Of a stretch of 64,000 nucleotides of DNA, positions 63,538 to 64,000 are shown one piece after another. Position numbers and translations under genes: made by a program. Every line of letters begins with the position of its first letter. Within the stretch, counting starts at the first letter, position 1. The notes below the pieces were generated by a model. It had not been told where the DNA came from, made no database searches, and saw only the letters and a list, made by a program, of their open reading frames with translations. This DNA is from Calothrix membranacea FACHB-236. GTDB taxonomy: Bacteria > Cyanobacteriota > Cyanobacteriia > Cyanobacteriales > Nostocaceae. The stretch is from positions 38,729 to 102,728 of the forward strand of contig NZ_JACJPX010000028.1 in NCBI RefSeq assembly GCF_014696315.1, read 5' to 3'.

Positions 63538-63756
63538 ATGAACAAAGAAACTGTTCCTAGCCAAGCTGAAAAGATGAATCCAGAGACTGATGCATCAGAA
63601 TTAAGTCCAGAAGTACTGGATAAAATTAAGCATCCAGCAAAAATGGATGATGTGATTCGAGAACAATCAGCAGAAGAACGTAGATCTAACCCTGCTTTAG
63701 TACCAGAAATGCTGGATGAACCAACTGATGAAATGATTGGGTTTACTAAAGAGTAG
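63538..63756 (+). CDS. small acidic hypothetical protein, 72 aa
   Basis: A 72-residue acidic protein (MNKETVPSQAEKMNPE) that is probably largely disordered, with a conserved-looking block ELSPEVLDKIKHPAKMDDVI and a Pro/Glu-rich end. The frame opens at a GTG (63481), but the ATG at 63538 with GGGGA about 9 nt upstream is the better start. Such short proteins are found in cyanobacterial genomes with no known role. Confidence 0.65.
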   Translation: MNKETVPSQAEKMNPETDASELSPEVLDKIKHPAKMDDVIREQSAEERRSNPALVPEMLDEPTDEMIGFTKE

Positions 63757-63771
63757 AAAAATAAATTCTTT

Positions 63772-63836
63772 GTAGGGGCACGGCACCATTAAGATAATTT
63801 GATATACCAAAAGATTGTGGATGCCGTGCCCCTACT
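63772..63836. repeat. long-centre MITE core without ends
   Basis: GTAGGGGCACGGCACCATTA to GATGCCGTGCCCCTAC, matching the middle of copy C (29993-30124). Confidence 0.65.
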
Positions 63837-63841
63837 ACTTA

Positions 63842-63908
63842 TACCAATTCAAATAATGTTTGCGACACATCAATATATGCTAGAGGGCAAGGCATTGCCC
63901 ATTGGTGT
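63842..63908. mobile_element. MITE-like element, copy J (truncated)
   Basis: TACCAATTCAAATAATGTTT, then GGGCAAGGCATTGCCC, then ATTGGTGTC; the right half is deleted. Confidence 0.65.
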
Positions 63909-63912
63909 CAAC

Positions 63913-64000
63913 TTAAGAAGATAAAGCCCAAATTTGTTGGGTGTAAGCGTCAATCTCTCGATGGCGCTTACGCCTGGTTTTGACTAATCCAAACAGCTTT
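63913..64000 (-). CDS. C-terminal end of a gene leaving the window
   Basis: The last 28 codons of a - strand frame, ending in TAA at 63913-63915: KLFGLVKTRRKRHREIDAYT, then QQIWALSS. It is basic. Too little is visible to name a family. Confidence 0.4.
   Translation of the reverse strand, partial: KLFGLVKTRRKRHREIDAYTQQIWALSS

Overview
The window looks like chromosomal DNA of a filamentous, heterocyst-forming cyanobacterium (order Nostocales: Nostoc, Calothrix, Tolypothrix or a relative). The clues are frequent HIP1 octamers (GCGATCGC), 7-bp STRR arrays (TCATTAC/GAGTAAT), many small palindromic repeats and MITE-like copies in the gaps, and gene families typical of this group: an Hgl/Pfa-type polyketide synthase set, DevB and DevC exporter subunits, a HetN-like reductase, a Mo-dependent nitrogenase C-terminal-domain protein, and large multidomain two-component proteins. 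The genus cannot be fixed from the sequence alone.

Layout. 0-4.6 kb: an HD-domain metalloprotein, a lone OppC-type ABC permease and a YihY/BrkB membrane protein, all on the + strand, ending in a strong hairpin terminator. 4.7-21.1 kb: six - strand genes for an iterative, fully reducing PKS related to heterocyst glycolipid synthase and to PUFA synthase: KS-AT-ACP-ACP-partial KR, then KR-DH, KS, chain-length factor-AT, PfaD-type enoyl reductase and ACP-thioester reductase. All reductive steps and a reductive release are present, which fits a long-chain fatty (poly)alcohol. No phosphopantetheinyl transferase lies in the window. 21.4-29.7 kb: small hypotheticals, a CHAT/NB-ARC/TPR locus split by one in-frame TAG, a 13 x 21-bp tandem array, and a ParB-like protein fused to a DNA methylase-like tail that lacks the catalytic motif.

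31-43.7 kb: devB- and devC-like genes without an adjacent devA ATPase, an NAD-dependent epimerase, four glycosyltransferases (two are tandem duplicates), a secreted DUF2141 protein, a GMC oxidoreductase and a HetN-like SDR. This reads as a glycoconjugate or glycolipid synthesis and export region that could work with the PKS, but that link is inference. 44-47.1 kb: a MarR repressor divergent from two small DMT-type proteins and an MFS transporter, with palindromic operators in between. 47.2-49.8 kb: lnt with a HepT-like fragment, enclosed by about 285-bp inverted composite repeats, with an IS607-type remnant nearby. 49.8-52.4 kb: gyrA.

52.8-60.8 kb: small hypotheticals, the Mo-nitrogenase C-terminal-domain protein, a CheY-like regulator, a large hybrid histidine kinase whose N-terminus matches the ethylene-binding domain of ETR1/Slr1212, and a REC-wHTH-HPt-REC-REC-GGDEF regulator whose last codons run into an STRR array. 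61.4-64 kb: an 11 x 21-bp tandem array, a ClC-family chloride channel, a small acidic protein, more MITE copies and the 3' end of a gene that leaves the window.
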